64,000 nucleotides of DNA from Candidatus Gottesmanbacteria bacterium (GTDB lineage: Bacteria; Patescibacteria; Microgenomatia; UBA10105; UBA927): NCBI GenBank assembly GCA_903821745.1, contig CAIJMI010000004.1, positions 124,001 to 188,000 of the forward strand. Reading direction: 5' to 3'. Below are positions 44,128-53,861 of this stretch, in pieces. The position numbers and the translations under genes are program-made. Numbering within the stretch: the first letter of the stretch is position 1; every line of letters starts with the position of its first letter. The notes beneath the pieces were generated by a model, which worked only from the letters and a program-made list of their open reading frames with translations, searched no databases and had not been told where the DNA came from.

Positions 44128-44918
44128 AAAAGTTTTTGTATTGCAGGGAGCATTTTAAGAGTTGCATCAACACCTAGTTGAATAGTTGGTCCCCCATGAA
44201 CAGATTCCGTAATATTTTTTGGGGTTACGAGTGGTTCAATAACAATATCTGCGGATTTTACATTCTCTTTAGCAAGGCTGTACCGTAAGCTATTCATTGT
44301 TGACCACGCAATAGATAATGCTGATGGCTGATTTTGTTGTTGATTTGCTTCTTTGTTGATAAGATGCGCATCACAGCTCACTGCAATGATGATATCAGCG
44401 CCCATCTTTTTGACAACTCGTACTGGAACGGGTAATGAAGTTCCTCCATCCATTAAATAAGCGTTGCCAATTTTAATAGGCTGAAAAAGTAAAGGAACGG
44501 AACTACTTGCTCGCATCGCAGTAAGGAGGTCTCCATGAGTGATGATAACAGGTTCACCAGTTGCAATATCCGTAGCAACTGCAGCAAAGGGAGTTACAAG
44601 AGATTCTATGGTTCGTTTACCTATATAATGTTGTAAAAACTCAATTGCGCGTTGCCCTTTGTTAATACCTGAAGAGAACGCTGCATCTGTGAGAATCCAA
44701 GCTAAATCTCGATATCCAAATGCTTCAACGATTGTTTCAATTTTGCCAATATCCTGAAGCGCTATAAAGGAGCCACCAATAACAGAACCTGCACTGGTTC
44801 CTGCAATAATATCGATGGGAATATGATGTGCAAGTAGTGTTTTGATAACGCCAATATGGACAAGTCCGCGTACACCACCACTTCCCAAGGCTAACCCCAC
44901 TTTTTTTTGTTTTGCCAT
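44124..44918 (-). CDS. Patatin-like phospholipase (RssA-like)
   Basis: The 264-residue protein has the oxyanion-hole GSGGVRGLVHIGV, the nucleophile elbow GTSAGS and the DGG dyad motif (LMDGGTSLPVPV). Such proteins are serine lipid acyl hydrolases acting on membrane lipids. Co-translation with a methyltransferase could mean joint lipid modification, but this is inference. Confidence 0.93.
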   Translation of the reverse strand: MAKQKKVGLALGSGGVRGLVHIGVIKTLLAHHIPIDIIAGTSAGSVIGGSFIALQDIGKIETIVEAFGYRDLAWILTDAAFSSGINKGQRAIEFLQHYIGKRTIESLVTPFAAVATDIATGEPVIITHGDLLTAMRASSSVPLLFQPIKIGNAYLMDGGTSLPVPVRVVKKMGADIIIAVSCDAHLINKEANQQQNQPSALSIAWSTMNSLRYSLAKENVKSADIVIEPLVTPKNITESVHGGPTIQLGVDATLKMLPAIQKLL

Positions 44919-44974
44919 ATTGATAGTATAACAATTTGTACGAGGTATATCGATTGAACTATACTCGAATTATT

Positions 44975-45376
44975 ATGAAACATATATTGGTCCTTTTTCT
45001 TATCATATGTGGTATATTGTGGATGGTAACAACTCCAATTATTGCACTTAATCCAGGGGATATTGTTCCTATACAACAGAATATTCAGTTAACCCTGCTA
45101 ACAAATACGCCCACTCCAACAATCACAACATTTCCACCAATTAAAAAACTTCCGATAGATATTCAATTAGTTATAACGAATACACCAACACTTACGGTTA
45201 CACCAACGATTGGTGTAACACCTACAACAACGGCTGTGGCAAGCCCGACGTTAACAACATCTCGTACGGAAAACCAAATTACGAAAAATGAGGCAACGGA
45301 TACAGCAACAAAAACAGTGTCTTCAAAAGACAAAATATTAGTAGAAATAATGGTCGTCTTGGTTATTTTATCATGA
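44975..45376 (+). CDS. Thr/Pro-rich surface protein, possibly frameshifted at the C terminus
   Basis: About 133 residues: signal peptide (MKHILVLFLIICGILWMV), a short strand-rich part, a long Thr/Pro-rich stalk (TPTPTITTF, TPTLTVTPTIGVTPTTT) and a C-terminal hydrophobic helix (ILVEIMVVLVIL) where the frame stops. In the -1 overlapping ATGA frame (45373-45429) a short peptide IAIGWPKIKAWLHKKTE would complete the helix with a basic anchor tail, so a frameshift is possible. TATACT (44960-44965) lies 9 nt before the ATG. Confidence 0.55.
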   Translation: MKHILVLFLIICGILWMVTTPIIALNPGDIVPIQQNIQLTLLTNTPTPTITTFPPIKKLPIDIQLVITNTPTLTVTPTIGVTPTTTAVASPTLTTSRTENQITKNEATDTATKTVSSKDKILVEIMVVLVILS

Positions 45377-45433
45377 TAGCAATAGGTTGGCCAAAGATAA
45401 AAGCATGGCTTCATAAAAAAACGGAATAATAAT

Positions 45434-46207
45434 TTATCGAAGAATAAAGCAAAAGAAGAGTCCTGCGAGAGTAATCCTGTAGAGGGCAAATGGTAAAAAT
45501 GTATGCTGCTTTACAAATTGAAGAAATAGTTTTATTGCAAATAACGCTGTTATAAACGCGGTGACTAATCCAATAAGCAGAATGGGAATAGTTGTTGTAT
45601 TAAAAGCGAATGGCGTTTTAATGATATCAAGTCCGACAGCAGCGACCATGGTGGGAATGGCAAGAAGAAAAGAAAATTCAACAGCAATTTCTCGAGATAA
45701 CCCGGAAATTAGACCGGAAAATATTGACGCTGCTGATCGTGATACGCCTGGAACCATGGAAAGAGTCTGTCCAAGACCGATAGCCATAGCCTGCATAGGT
45801 GTAATGCCTTCGAGGGTGGTGGTCTTTGCTGGACGATTTTTTACGAACTGTTCCATGAGTAAAAATGCAATTCCTCCAATGGTAAGAGACCAAACGACAA
45901 TAAATGCGTTTCCCAGAAGAAAATGTTTTACTATTTTATATAAGAGATATCCGATAATACCGGTCGGAATAAATGCATAAAGAAGCGGTTTCCAAAGAAA
46001 TTGTTTAGATAGTAACGTATGTATATATGAAACTACAACGGCGGCGATAGCGCCGAGTTGGATAATAATTTCAAATGACGTAAGAAAATCTGTTTGAGGA
46101 ATGGAAAGAAGTTTTCCTGCAAGAATCATATGACCTGTTGAGGAGATTGGTAAAAACTCTGTGATTCCCTCGATAAGTCCAAGAAGGAGTGCATGAGTGA
46201 TGTTCAT
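45434..46207 (-). CDS. uppP: Undecaprenyl-diphosphatase UppP (BacA)
   Basis: The 257-residue membrane protein has the two signatures LIEGITEFLPISSTGHM and VPGVSRSAASIFSGL that form the active site. It dephosphorylates undecaprenyl diphosphate to recycle the wall-precursor carrier. Neighbouring penicillin-binding proteins lie 2 kb away. The next gene upstream, a ferredoxin, is 5 nt away and may be co-transcribed. Confidence 0.97.
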   Translation of the reverse strand: MNITHALLLGLIEGITEFLPISSTGHMILAGKLLSIPQTDFLTSFEIIIQLGAIAAVVVSYIHTLLSKQFLWKPLLYAFIPTGIIGYLLYKIVKHFLLGNAFIVVWSLTIGGIAFLLMEQFVKNRPAKTTTLEGITPMQAMAIGLGQTLSMVPGVSRSAASIFSGLISGLSREIAVEFSFLLAIPTMVAAVGLDIIKTPFAFNTTTIPILLIGLVTAFITALFAIKLFLQFVKQHTFLPFALYRITLAGLFFCFILR

Positions 46208-46212
46208 AAAAA

Positions 46213-46407
46213 TTATTTCGCTATTTCGATAACGTTATTTGGACAAGCAGCAGCAGCTTCAGTCGCAAGTTTTTTGTCTTCTTCGGTATACGTAGTATCT
46301 TCTCTTTTCAGAGTAACGATTCCTGTATAAAGGGAAAAAAGTTCTGGTGCGATTGATGCACACATACCGCAGGATAAACATTTTTCCGTGTGAATTGTAA
46401 TTTTCAT
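46213..46407 (-). CDS. Small ferredoxin
   Basis: The 64-residue protein has CLSCGMC followed by a distant CP near the C terminus (AAACPNN), fitting a single [4Fe-4S] cluster of the type seen in monocluster ferredoxins. Electron-transfer partners are not evident here; the superoxide reductase of the window needs an electron donor, but the link is only a possibility. Start follows AAGGAG. Confidence 0.92.
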   Translation of the reverse strand: MKITIHTEKCLSCGMCASIAPELFSLYTGIVTLKREDTTYTEEDKKLATEAAAACPNNVIEIAK

Positions 46408-46416
46408 AAAATCTCC

Positions 46417-46833
46417 TTATATCTTAATTTTGTACCGCTTAATATTTGTCGCTCCGTTTGTCAGTTGAGAAGTAATGGTGAGTGTTGCGCCAGTTATGTT
46501 GTAATGCGGGGTACAGACACCCTTACTGCATGTTCCAAAATATAAGTCTCTGGAATCAGATATTAAACCCGTTGTTTGTACTGTTCCCATGACACCTTGC
46601 GCGACGCCATTTGCCATGTAGCTTAACTCATAAGAAACTTTTTTTACTGTTCCTAAATTTTGAAATGTAACAATAACACTATTGGTTAGACGGGATAATT
46701 TTGCTGATGAATAAGAGACTGAAGGTGTACTCGCTGGTCCAATTTTTTTTACCCGTAATTTTGCAGCACATACTGGAGATGCAAAAAGAAGTAAAAATAC
46801 AATAGCAAATATGATCTGACTGGCGCATTTCAT
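46417..46833 (-). CDS. Secreted protein of unknown function
   Basis: 138 residues with a clear signal peptide (IIFAIVFLLLFASPVCAA) followed by a strand-rich domain that looks immunoglobulin-like (VIVTFQNLGTVKKVSYELSY) with one Cys pair (FGTCSKGVCTP). No family recognised. Stop is 9 nt from the ferredoxin start. Confidence 0.6.
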   Translation of the reverse strand: MKCASQIIFAIVFLLLFASPVCAAKLRVKKIGPASTPSVSYSSAKLSRLTNSVIVTFQNLGTVKKVSYELSYMANGVAQGVMGTVQTTGLISDSRDLYFGTCSKGVCTPHYNITGATLTITSQLTNGATNIKRYKIKI

Positions 46834-46880
46834 ATGTCGTATTATATACCCGAGGTGTGAAATTTGGTAGAATAAGGGAG

Positions 46881-47495
46881 ATGAAAAGGAAAATAATTAT
46901 TGTAGGAGCAATCATTGCAATAGTTTTGATCGGAAGCGGTGTTTATATGTTTCGTGATAAACTTTTTAAAAAACAGAATCCTAGTGTTTTACAAGTGGTT
47001 AAGGAGGAAAAGATAGAAATGGTGACATGGGATGACCCTGCGGGATTTTCTTTTCAATATCCCAAAGAAATCACTATAAATAAACATGATGAAGATATGG
47101 AAAATTATGCTCATCTTGAACTAACGGTCTCGTCTCACACAGGGCGATTGATCATATGGGCAAAAGATACGACATATAGTGATATTGCTACATGGATAAA
47201 AAAAGACGTGACACTAAAAGATGCGGTAGTCATCGATACAATCATCGGCGGAAAACCAGCAAAAAAAATTATTCTTACGACACCAGCAAAAAAATTGATA
47301 GCAGGCACCGTTGATGATCAAATATTATTTACCATTGAAGCAGAGCTAGCAGAAGGTGATCTATATTGGCAAAAAATATATGATTCTATAGTTCAAAGTT
47401 TTACGTTTACATCTACTTCAGGCAATGATAGCACTGCGGAATCTTTCGTCGAAGACACAGGTCCTGTCGTTGATGAAGAGGAAGTGTTAGAATAA
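46881..47495 (+). CDS. Anchored PsbP-like protein
   Basis: About 204 residues: N-terminal membrane helix (about 4-22), then a PsbP/MOG1-like domain with DDPAGFSFQYPKEITINKHD, GKPAKKIILT and YDSIVQSFTFTS, and an acidic tail. Such domains are common in CPR secreted proteins and their function is unknown. TAGAAT (46868-46873) ends 7 nt before the ATG at 46881, which I prefer over an ATG at 46857. Confidence 0.65.
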   Translation: MKRKIIIVGAIIAIVLIGSGVYMFRDKLFKKQNPSVLQVVKEEKIEMVTWDDPAGFSFQYPKEITINKHDEDMENYAHLELTVSSHTGRLIIWAKDTTYSDIATWIKKDVTLKDAVVIDTIIGGKPAKKIILTTPAKKLIAGTVDDQILFTIEAELAEGDLYWQKIYDSIVQSFTFTSTSGNDSTAESFVEDTGPVVDEEEVLE

Positions 47496-47518
47496 TTCCT
47501 TGAAAGGAAAATAAGGTT

Positions 47519-47770
47519 ATGAATCTTTTTATTGGAAATTTACCATATACAATGGATAGCACCAAACTTGCTGACGTTTTTGGCCAAGCGGGAAAAATTA
47601 TATCCGCAAAAGTGATAGCAGATAAATATTCAGGAAGATCACGAGGATTTGGATTCGTCGAGATGAGTTCGGAAGAAGAAACCAAAAAAGCAATTGAACT
47701 GTTCAATGGAACTGCTGTTGATGGAAGACCACTTGTTGTGAATGTCGCAAAAACCTCAAATAAAGAATGA
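47519..47770 (+). CDS. RNA-binding protein with a single RRM
   Basis: The 83-residue protein is a lone RNA-recognition motif with RNP2 LFIGNLPY and RNP1 RGFGFVEM. Similar glycine-poor short RRM proteins in cyanobacteria and other bacteria bind RNA, some being cold-induced. AAAGGAAAATAAGG lies before the ATG. Confidence 0.94.
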   Translation: MNLFIGNLPYTMDSTKLADVFGQAGKIISAKVIADKYSGRSRGFGFVEMSSEEETKKAIELFNGTAVDGRPLVVNVAKTSNKE

Positions 47771-47775
47771 TGAAG

Positions 47776-49785
47776 TTAGGGTGCAGGAGTTGGAGTTGGT
47801 GTTGGTAACGCTTGACATCGTCCACCTCTAGGTTCAGTTCCTCGTATAAAATATTCTGGTCTACCAAAATAACAGGGGATGGACACTATGGTTTCACTCC
47901 GTTCAGGAATTTCGTCCTGTTTATCTTTAAGAATTTCAACCATAATATCATGCCAGATCGGCGCTGCACCAGTGATACCGGAGGAAAGGTATGGATTCAT
48001 TGGTGTATTGTCATTATTTCCTACCCAAACAGTTGTAACGTACGAAGGAGTATATCCAATGGTCCAATTATCGCGCTTGTCATTGGTTGTACCGGTTTTT
48101 ACGGACACTGTTTTTCCTGGAATAACGAGTTCTGAATTCGGTCCAAACGCGTTCGTTCTCGCAACATTATCGCTGAGAATATTTCCCATAATCCAAGAAA
48201 CATCTGGTTTTATTGCCTGTACCCCGAGTTGTGGGGAATTTCGTTCATACACTTTGCCGGTGTAGTCGGTTACTTCCAATATTGGAATGAGATCTTGCCG
48301 TATGCCGTTATTTGCAAGTGTTCCGAATACTTTTGCCATATCAAGCATCGTGACATCTGCTCCGCCTAGAGTGATGGATAAACCGTAATTGGATGCATCG
48401 GCCCAGGATTCAATTCCCATTGCTTTTCCTTTCGAAAAAATTGCCGTAACGCCGAGTTTTGCTGCAAGTTTTACAGCAGGAATATTATAAGAATTTGCGA
48501 GTGCATAGCGAAGCGGTGTCGCCCCATGAAATTTTCCATCATAGTTAACAGGCATATATGCAGGGTTATTTGGAATGGTATATGAAACAGGTGAGTCATC
48601 AAGAATAGAAGCTGTGGTAAATCCGTTTTCAAGTGCAAGTGCATAGGTAACAACTTTAATGGAGGATCCAGGTTGACGAAGTGCTGTGGTGACATTAACA
48701 TTGCCGTCATGTTCATTGTCAAAGTAGTTTTTGCTTCCAACCATTGCAAGGATTTCACCATTTTTAGGATTGGTAACAAGAGCTGCACCATTCCCAACTT
48801 GTAAATTAGAAAGAGCATCAACATTTGAAGTGACGATATCTTGGACTTTTTCTTGAAGCGTCACATCGAGAGATGTGATAACACGAAGACCTCCATGTTC
48901 CACACGTCTTGCACCATACCGTTTTTCCAATATGTCCTTAATATACATAACGAAATGCGGAGCACGTATAGAAACGTTTGGTGTAGCAAAATGAATGGTT
49001 TCTGTATATGCTACCTGCGCTTCATCTTTGGTAATATATCCATCTTCCACCATGCGTCGAAGTACTTCTGCCTGGCGGTCAAATGCCTTTTGAGGGTTTG
49101 CTCCAAAAGGAGAATAATCTGTTGGCGCGGCAGGAAGACCGGCAAGTAAGGCAATTTCACCAAGTGATAATTCAGACAGAGGTTTATTAAAGTATGTTTG
49201 ACTTGCTGAATCTACGCCCCAAGCTGTACCCCCATATGGGACTTGGTTTAAATACATTTCGAGGATTTCATCTTTTGAATACATACGTTCAGCCCAGTAC
49301 GCCAAAATAATTTCTTTAATTTTTCGAGTTATGGAGATTTCCGGCGAAAGGAGTGCTGATTTAATTAGTTGTTGGGTAATCGTGGAACCGCCTTGTATGT
49401 GATGATTGAATAGTGTTTCTGTTGCAGCTCGGCTTATTCCTTTTAGCGAAAAACCATTGTGTTTATAAAAATCTCTATCTTCGATAGCGATGGTTGCTTG
49501 TCGAAGCCGTTTTGGGATTTGTGCGAGAGGAATGGGTGTTCGGTTTTGGTCTGCATAGATTTCATAGAGAAGCGCCCCATTTCTGTCGAGAATTTTTGTT
49601 GACACCTCGAGATCTCTTCTGGAAAGCATGGTTGGATTTGGAAGGCTTCGAAGCCATTGATAAGTGATATACGGAAGAAAAACACAAACAATCGTTATCA
49701 GCATCCCTAAAAAAAAAGATTTCAAGCTAAAACTTGAAATATCCATTCGGGCACGCGTTAAAATACGGGCAATAGGTGTTTTCAT
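47776..49785 (-). CDS. Class A penicillin-binding protein (glycosyltransferase-transpeptidase)
   Basis: About 669 residues: membrane anchor, GT51 domain (AIEDRDFYKHNGFSLKG, GGSTITQQLIKSALL, EILEMYLNQVPYGGTAWG) and transpeptidase domain with SxxK (GSSIKVV), SxN (ANSYNIPAVK) and KTG (VKTGTTNDKRDNW). It polymerises and cross-links peptidoglycan. I place the start at the ATG at 49785, aligned with the paralogue's start; an in-frame ATG at 49872 would add 29 residues. Its C-terminal tail is Pro/Thr-rich. Confidence 0.95.
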   Translation of the reverse strand: MKTPIARILTRARMDISSFSLKSFFLGMLITIVCVFLPYITYQWLRSLPNPTMLSRRDLEVSTKILDRNGALLYEIYADQNRTPIPLAQIPKRLRQATIAIEDRDFYKHNGFSLKGISRAATETLFNHHIQGGSTITQQLIKSALLSPEISITRKIKEIILAYWAERMYSKDEILEMYLNQVPYGGTAWGVDSASQTYFNKPLSELSLGEIALLAGLPAAPTDYSPFGANPQKAFDRQAEVLRRMVEDGYITKDEAQVAYTETIHFATPNVSIRAPHFVMYIKDILEKRYGARRVEHGGLRVITSLDVTLQEKVQDIVTSNVDALSNLQVGNGAALVTNPKNGEILAMVGSKNYFDNEHDGNVNVTTALRQPGSSIKVVTYALALENGFTTASILDDSPVSYTIPNNPAYMPVNYDGKFHGATPLRYALANSYNIPAVKLAAKLGVTAIFSKGKAMGIESWADASNYGLSITLGGADVTMLDMAKVFGTLANNGIRQDLIPILEVTDYTGKVYERNSPQLGVQAIKPDVSWIMGNILSDNVARTNAFGPNSELVIPGKTVSVKTGTTNDKRDNWTIGYTPSYVTTVWVGNNDNTPMNPYLSSGITGAAPIWHDIMVEILKDKQDEIPERSETIVSIPCYFGRPEYFIRGTEPRGGRCQALPTPTPTPAP

Positions 49786-49937
49786 GATGCAAAAAAAATT
49801 AGGAAACAAAGAACAAAGAGAAGAAATAAAGAGTTTAAAAGGATTTTTTTCGGGAGCGTGCAAACGGGCCATATTATTCTTGAGTTATATCATAGGGGCA
49901 AAAAAAAACAAGAAGGTAATTTGAGTATCTTATAATA

Positions 49938-52130
49938 TTATTTTACGAAAACTGCTTTATTATCTGCGTGCTGACAGTCAATGCAATAGGTCGACATGGC
50001 ATCTTTCAGTATTTGTTTTTCTTTTACCTCCGTGTTATCTGTAACTCCAGGAGCAGCCAAATCGCCGGTTGTCTTATCAAGAACAACAGCTTGTTTTAAA
50101 TTTTCTCGTTCTGTTGGAACAGTACCTTTGATGAAATATTCAAATCGTGTTGCACAGCCTTTATCATCGCCATCTGAGTTTGGAGGAAGAAGCCCGGACG
50201 TTGTACAAATTTGTGCGCCAACAATCCCCTCTGGTTGCTTTGGCCATATATCTGATTTTCCAAGAAGTGCGCGTCGCATGAGTATATTCCAAATGGGCGC
50301 TGCTCCCGTGACCCCTGAAACAAGATAACGATTCATTGGCGAATTATCATTATTTCCAACCCACGTTGCAACGAGCATATTTGGCGTATACCCAATAGTC
50401 CAGTTGTCCCGCAAGTCATCAGTTGTTCCTGTTTTAACGGATACCGTATGTCCGGGGATAATAAGAGAGGAACTTGGGCCGAATGCATCTTGTCTGGCAT
50501 TGTTATCAAGAAGAATATGGGAAATCAGAAATGTTGTTTCGGGAGATAAAACACGCGTTCCTTTTAACAAAAGTTGTGATGGGATGTCTTTGTCTAGATT
50601 TGGATCTGTATATTCATCCAAGATTTTTCCATTTCGGTCTAACACTTTGCGGATAGCAACGAGATCTTTTTTGATGCCGCCGTTTGCAAAGACACCAAAT
50701 GCTGTTGCCATATCGACCATTCGAACTTCGCCACCACCAAGAGTGAGGGACAGTCCATAATTATCCGGATTTTGTATCGTACTCAATCCAAATGCACTAG
50801 CTGATGCAACCATATCCCGAACGGTATTGATATAGAGCATTTTAACAGCAGGAATATTATAGGAATTTCCAAGTGCGAATCGAAGTTGTACAGGTCCATG
50901 GAATTTCCCGTCATAATTTTTGGGACAATACGCAGCCTGATTGGTAACCCCAAAACAAGTGGGAATATCAAGAAACATTGTTGCAGGAGTGACGAGTTTT
51001 CGTTCGATGCCGATGGCATAATTTATAGGTTTGATTGATGAGCCAGGTTGACGGAGCGCGGTGGTGACGTTAAATCCTCCTGAAGGCGTAGCAAAATAAT
51101 CAACCGATCCCACCATAGAAAGAATTTCTCCTGTAGCAGGATTGGTGATCAGTGCCGCACCATTGGTGACGTGCGTTGTTGCAAGGTCAACGACTTCTGC
51201 GGCAACGGTTGCTTGCGCATATTCCTGGAGATCCGCATCAAGTGTGGTGTAGACTTTTAATCCACCTCGTTCCACCATTTGTTCCCCATATTTTTCAACG
51301 AGTTGTTCTTTTACATACATAACAAAATGTGGGGCTTTAATATTGGTGGGTTTCGTAAAAACAAGTGGTGTGTTTACCGCTGACTCTTGTTGGTCTTTAG
51401 AAATATATCCATCTTCCATCATTCGTCGAAGAACCTCTTTTTGCCGCTGGATTGCAAGATCAGGATTGTTCCCAAATGGAGAATACAATGTTGGTGCTTG
51501 GGGAAGTCCTGCAAGCAGAGCCGCTTCAGCAAGGGTCAGGTCTTTAACTGATTTCCCAAAATATTTTTCAGAAGCGGTACTTATACCCCATGCGGTCCCT
51601 CCATAGGGAACTTGATTAAGATACATTTCAAGAATTTTGTCCTTGGAGTACGCGGTTTCTACCCAATAAGATAAAATAATCTCTTTTATTTTTCTGGTGA
51701 TGGTCCGTTGCGGAGTTAACAGTGCTGATTTAACCAGTTGTTGGGTAATCGTAGATCCTCCTTGGAGTTGTTTTCCAAGAATAGTAGCTGAAATAGCACG
51801 AAGCATTCCACCAATGGGGTTAATGGCACCATGGTGATAAAAATCTTTGTCTTCAATGGAAATGGTTGCTTCCTGAACGTATTTTGGAATGTCAGAAAGC
51901 GGTACTAGGGAACGGTTTTGATCAGTAAATATGTCAAATAATAATATGCCATTTCGGTCATAAATTTTGGTTGCAAGAGGAACGTCATACACGCCAAGTT
52001 TAGTTGGTGATGGGAGGTCTTTTAAGATTGTAAAATATCCGACCAAAATAAATGTGAGCGGAAGGAGCCAAAATGCATATGCACGATGGCACCAAAGAGT
52101 CCGGATAAATTTTTTAATCTGTGTCTTCAT
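49938..52130 (-). CDS. Class A penicillin-binding protein (paralogue)
   Basis: About 730 residues with the same layout: GT51 (SIEDKDFYHHGAINPIGG, GGSTITQQLVKSALL) and transpeptidase (GSSIKPI, GNSYNIPAVK, VKTGTTDDLRDNW) domains, plus an extended C-terminal tail with three Cys in CIDCQH-like context. It is a tandem duplicate of the next gene, separated by ~150 nt. The ATG at 52130 is chosen because TATAAT on the reverse strand (52140-52145) ends 9 nt upstream; the longer reading would overlap the divergent gene. Confidence 0.95.
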   Translation of the reverse strand: MKTQIKKFIRTLWCHRAYAFWLLPLTFILVGYFTILKDLPSPTKLGVYDVPLATKIYDRNGILLFDIFTDQNRSLVPLSDIPKYVQEATISIEDKDFYHHGAINPIGGMLRAISATILGKQLQGGSTITQQLVKSALLTPQRTITRKIKEIILSYWVETAYSKDKILEMYLNQVPYGGTAWGISTASEKYFGKSVKDLTLAEAALLAGLPQAPTLYSPFGNNPDLAIQRQKEVLRRMMEDGYISKDQQESAVNTPLVFTKPTNIKAPHFVMYVKEQLVEKYGEQMVERGGLKVYTTLDADLQEYAQATVAAEVVDLATTHVTNGAALITNPATGEILSMVGSVDYFATPSGGFNVTTALRQPGSSIKPINYAIGIERKLVTPATMFLDIPTCFGVTNQAAYCPKNYDGKFHGPVQLRFALGNSYNIPAVKMLYINTVRDMVASASAFGLSTIQNPDNYGLSLTLGGGEVRMVDMATAFGVFANGGIKKDLVAIRKVLDRNGKILDEYTDPNLDKDIPSQLLLKGTRVLSPETTFLISHILLDNNARQDAFGPSSSLIIPGHTVSVKTGTTDDLRDNWTIGYTPNMLVATWVGNNDNSPMNRYLVSGVTGAAPIWNILMRRALLGKSDIWPKQPEGIVGAQICTTSGLLPPNSDGDDKGCATRFEYFIKGTVPTERENLKQAVVLDKTTGDLAAPGVTDNTEVKEKQILKDAMSTYCIDCQHADNKAVFVK

Positions 52131-52139
52131 TGTCTTTCT

Positions 52140-52147
52140 ATTATAAT
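52140..52147. promoter_or_regulatory. Palindromic overlapping -10 boxes of two divergent genes
   Basis: ATTATAAT contains TATAAT on both strands (reverse 52140-52145, forward 52142-52147). It would serve the PBP gene at 52130 and the gene at 52163, so polymerase binding in the two directions must be mutually exclusive. Confidence 0.5.
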
Positions 52148-52162
52148 AGAAGAGACAAAAAA

Positions 52163-52795
52163 ATGTGTATGGATACAGCAATGTGTGTTTCCTCTTGGGC
52201 GTTTCTTCCTGATAAACAGGAAAAACAGACCTATCTTGTTTCAGAATTTCAGTCTGAATTTTTTTCTTTTGTCTATGGCGCATCCTTAAACTATGGATAT
52301 ATTGCTGCAAAGGTCGCTGCAGATACAACAATATGGGGATATCAAGAAATTCGACGTCGTCAGTGTTATTGGTTGGACAAGAAAAAATTAATGGAACGCA
52401 TTATTCGGACAACAAATATTTCCCTGTGGCAAAAACATAAAGATAAATTGTATCAAAAAGGATTATGGGTAGATGGAGTATGCTGTATTTTAGGAGAAAA
52501 AACTGCATGGATTGGACTATTTGGTGAAGCAAGTGTTGTAGAAATTCGTAAAAGTGGTGAAGAACGGAGTATGGGAACAATTAATGAAGATGGAGAAAAC
52601 TCAAGGAAAAAACTTGGAGCGGATCGATATAGTATTGATATACAAATTGCGTCGTTTCCTTTTGAACAAGGGGATACATTTCTCTTTGCGATTGGAAAAA
52701 GTGCATCATATTCAAATGAATTACTCCATTTACTTTTCCAAGAGAAGGAAATAAATAAAGAGGGAGATGGAGTATTTTTTCTAAAACACATATAG
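52163..52795 (+). CDS. Protein of unknown function with PP2C-like features
   Basis: About 210 residues, without signal or membrane helices. The C-terminal part (GADRYSIDIQIASFPFEQGDTFLFAIGKS) reads like the strand pair near the end of a PP2C domain and resembles the N-terminal domain of the large membrane protein at 2409. Catalytic metal ligands are not evident. It is 10 nt upstream of pgk and divergent from the PBP genes. Confidence 0.5.
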   Translation: MCMDTAMCVSSWAFLPDKQEKQTYLVSEFQSEFFSFVYGASLNYGYIAAKVAADTTIWGYQEIRRRQCYWLDKKKLMERIIRTTNISLWQKHKDKLYQKGLWVDGVCCILGEKTAWIGLFGEASVVEIRKSGEERSMGTINEDGENSRKKLGADRYSIDIQIASFPFEQGDTFLFAIGKSASYSNELLHLLFQEKEINKEGDGVFFLKHI

Positions 52796-52805
52796 TAGTA
52801 GATAT

Positions 52806-53837
52806 ATGACAGCAACAAATACACCTCATCTTCGTCCTATTTCAGAGATTTCTCCAAAAAGCACCGTGCTTCTCAGAATGGATCTGGATGTTCCGATGGA
52901 AAATGAAAAAGTTGTTGATGCGGATAGACTCATAAAATCTATACCAACAATTCAGGAATTGCTTGAAAAGCAATGTAAAATTATTATTCTTGGTCATATG
53001 GGAAGGCCAAAAGGCATCGACCCAAAATACTCTCTCAAACCGGTATTTACCGAACTGCTTACTCTTTTAAAAACTGACGTTCCCGCAACTTTTGTTGAAG
53101 ATGTGGAAAACGAATCGATAATCGAAGCAGCAATCAATGATAATACCTTGGTGTGTTTAGAAAATTTACGGTTTTATAAGGGGGAAGAAACAAATAATCC
53201 TCAATTTTTGGTAAGTCTTGTTAAAAAAGCTTCCTGGTTTGTTAATGACGCATTTGCCGTTGCGCATCGGCGTCATAGCTCCATTATGCTTTTTCAAAGT
53301 ATGCAAACAGCATACGGCATTGCATTTATCGACGAGGTGACAAAAATTATGAAAGTGATTCATGATCCAGGACGTCCATTAACCATTGTACTTGGCGGAG
53401 CAAAAGAAGATAAACTTTCATATCTTGAGGGGCTTGAGAAAATTGCCGACCATATTTTACTCGGTGGAAAATTACCAACATATCTGAAGGATAAAGAACT
53501 CCTATTGCAACATGCCAAATATTGCATCGCGTCGTTGACAGCAAATACATTTGATATTAATGCCGACGACATTGCAGCATTTACTGCTATTCTTTCGGTG
53601 TCAAAAACGATTGTTTGGGCTGGTGCGATGGGGATGTTTGAAAATCCGGAATATCAAAAAGGAACAGTTGCAATAGCAAAAGCGGTCGTTGCAAGCGGTG
53701 CATATACGATACTTGCAGGAGGTGATACAGAAAGTTCAGTTTCAAATCTTGGAGAAGAAAAGAAAATTAATTTAATTGCATCTGGAGGAGGAGTAATGCT
53801 CGAACTTCTTACCAAAGGAACACTTCCTGCTTGGTGA
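52806..53837 (+). CDS. pgk: Phosphoglycerate kinase (short form)
   Basis: The 343-residue protein keeps PGK motifs: LLRMDLDVPMEN, GHMGRPKG, LENLRFYKGEE, FVNDAFAVAHR, LGGAKEDK and the C-terminal GGDTESSV. It is about 50 residues shorter than typical PGK (about 390-400), mostly through shortened loops. It makes ATP from 1,3-bisphosphoglycerate. It is followed directly by gap, giving the ATP-yielding part of lower glycolysis. Confidence 0.95.
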   Translation: MTATNTPHLRPISEISPKSTVLLRMDLDVPMENEKVVDADRLIKSIPTIQELLEKQCKIIILGHMGRPKGIDPKYSLKPVFTELLTLLKTDVPATFVEDVENESIIEAAINDNTLVCLENLRFYKGEETNNPQFLVSLVKKASWFVNDAFAVAHRRHSSIMLFQSMQTAYGIAFIDEVTKIMKVIHDPGRPLTIVLGGAKEDKLSYLEGLEKIADHILLGGKLPTYLKDKELLLQHAKYCIASLTANTFDINADDIAAFTAILSVSKTIVWAGAMGMFENPEYQKGTVAIAKAVVASGAYTILAGGDTESSVSNLGEEKKINLIASGGGVMLELLTKGTLPAW

Positions 53838-53861
53838 GTTTTAGCGGTATACTAGAAATAT

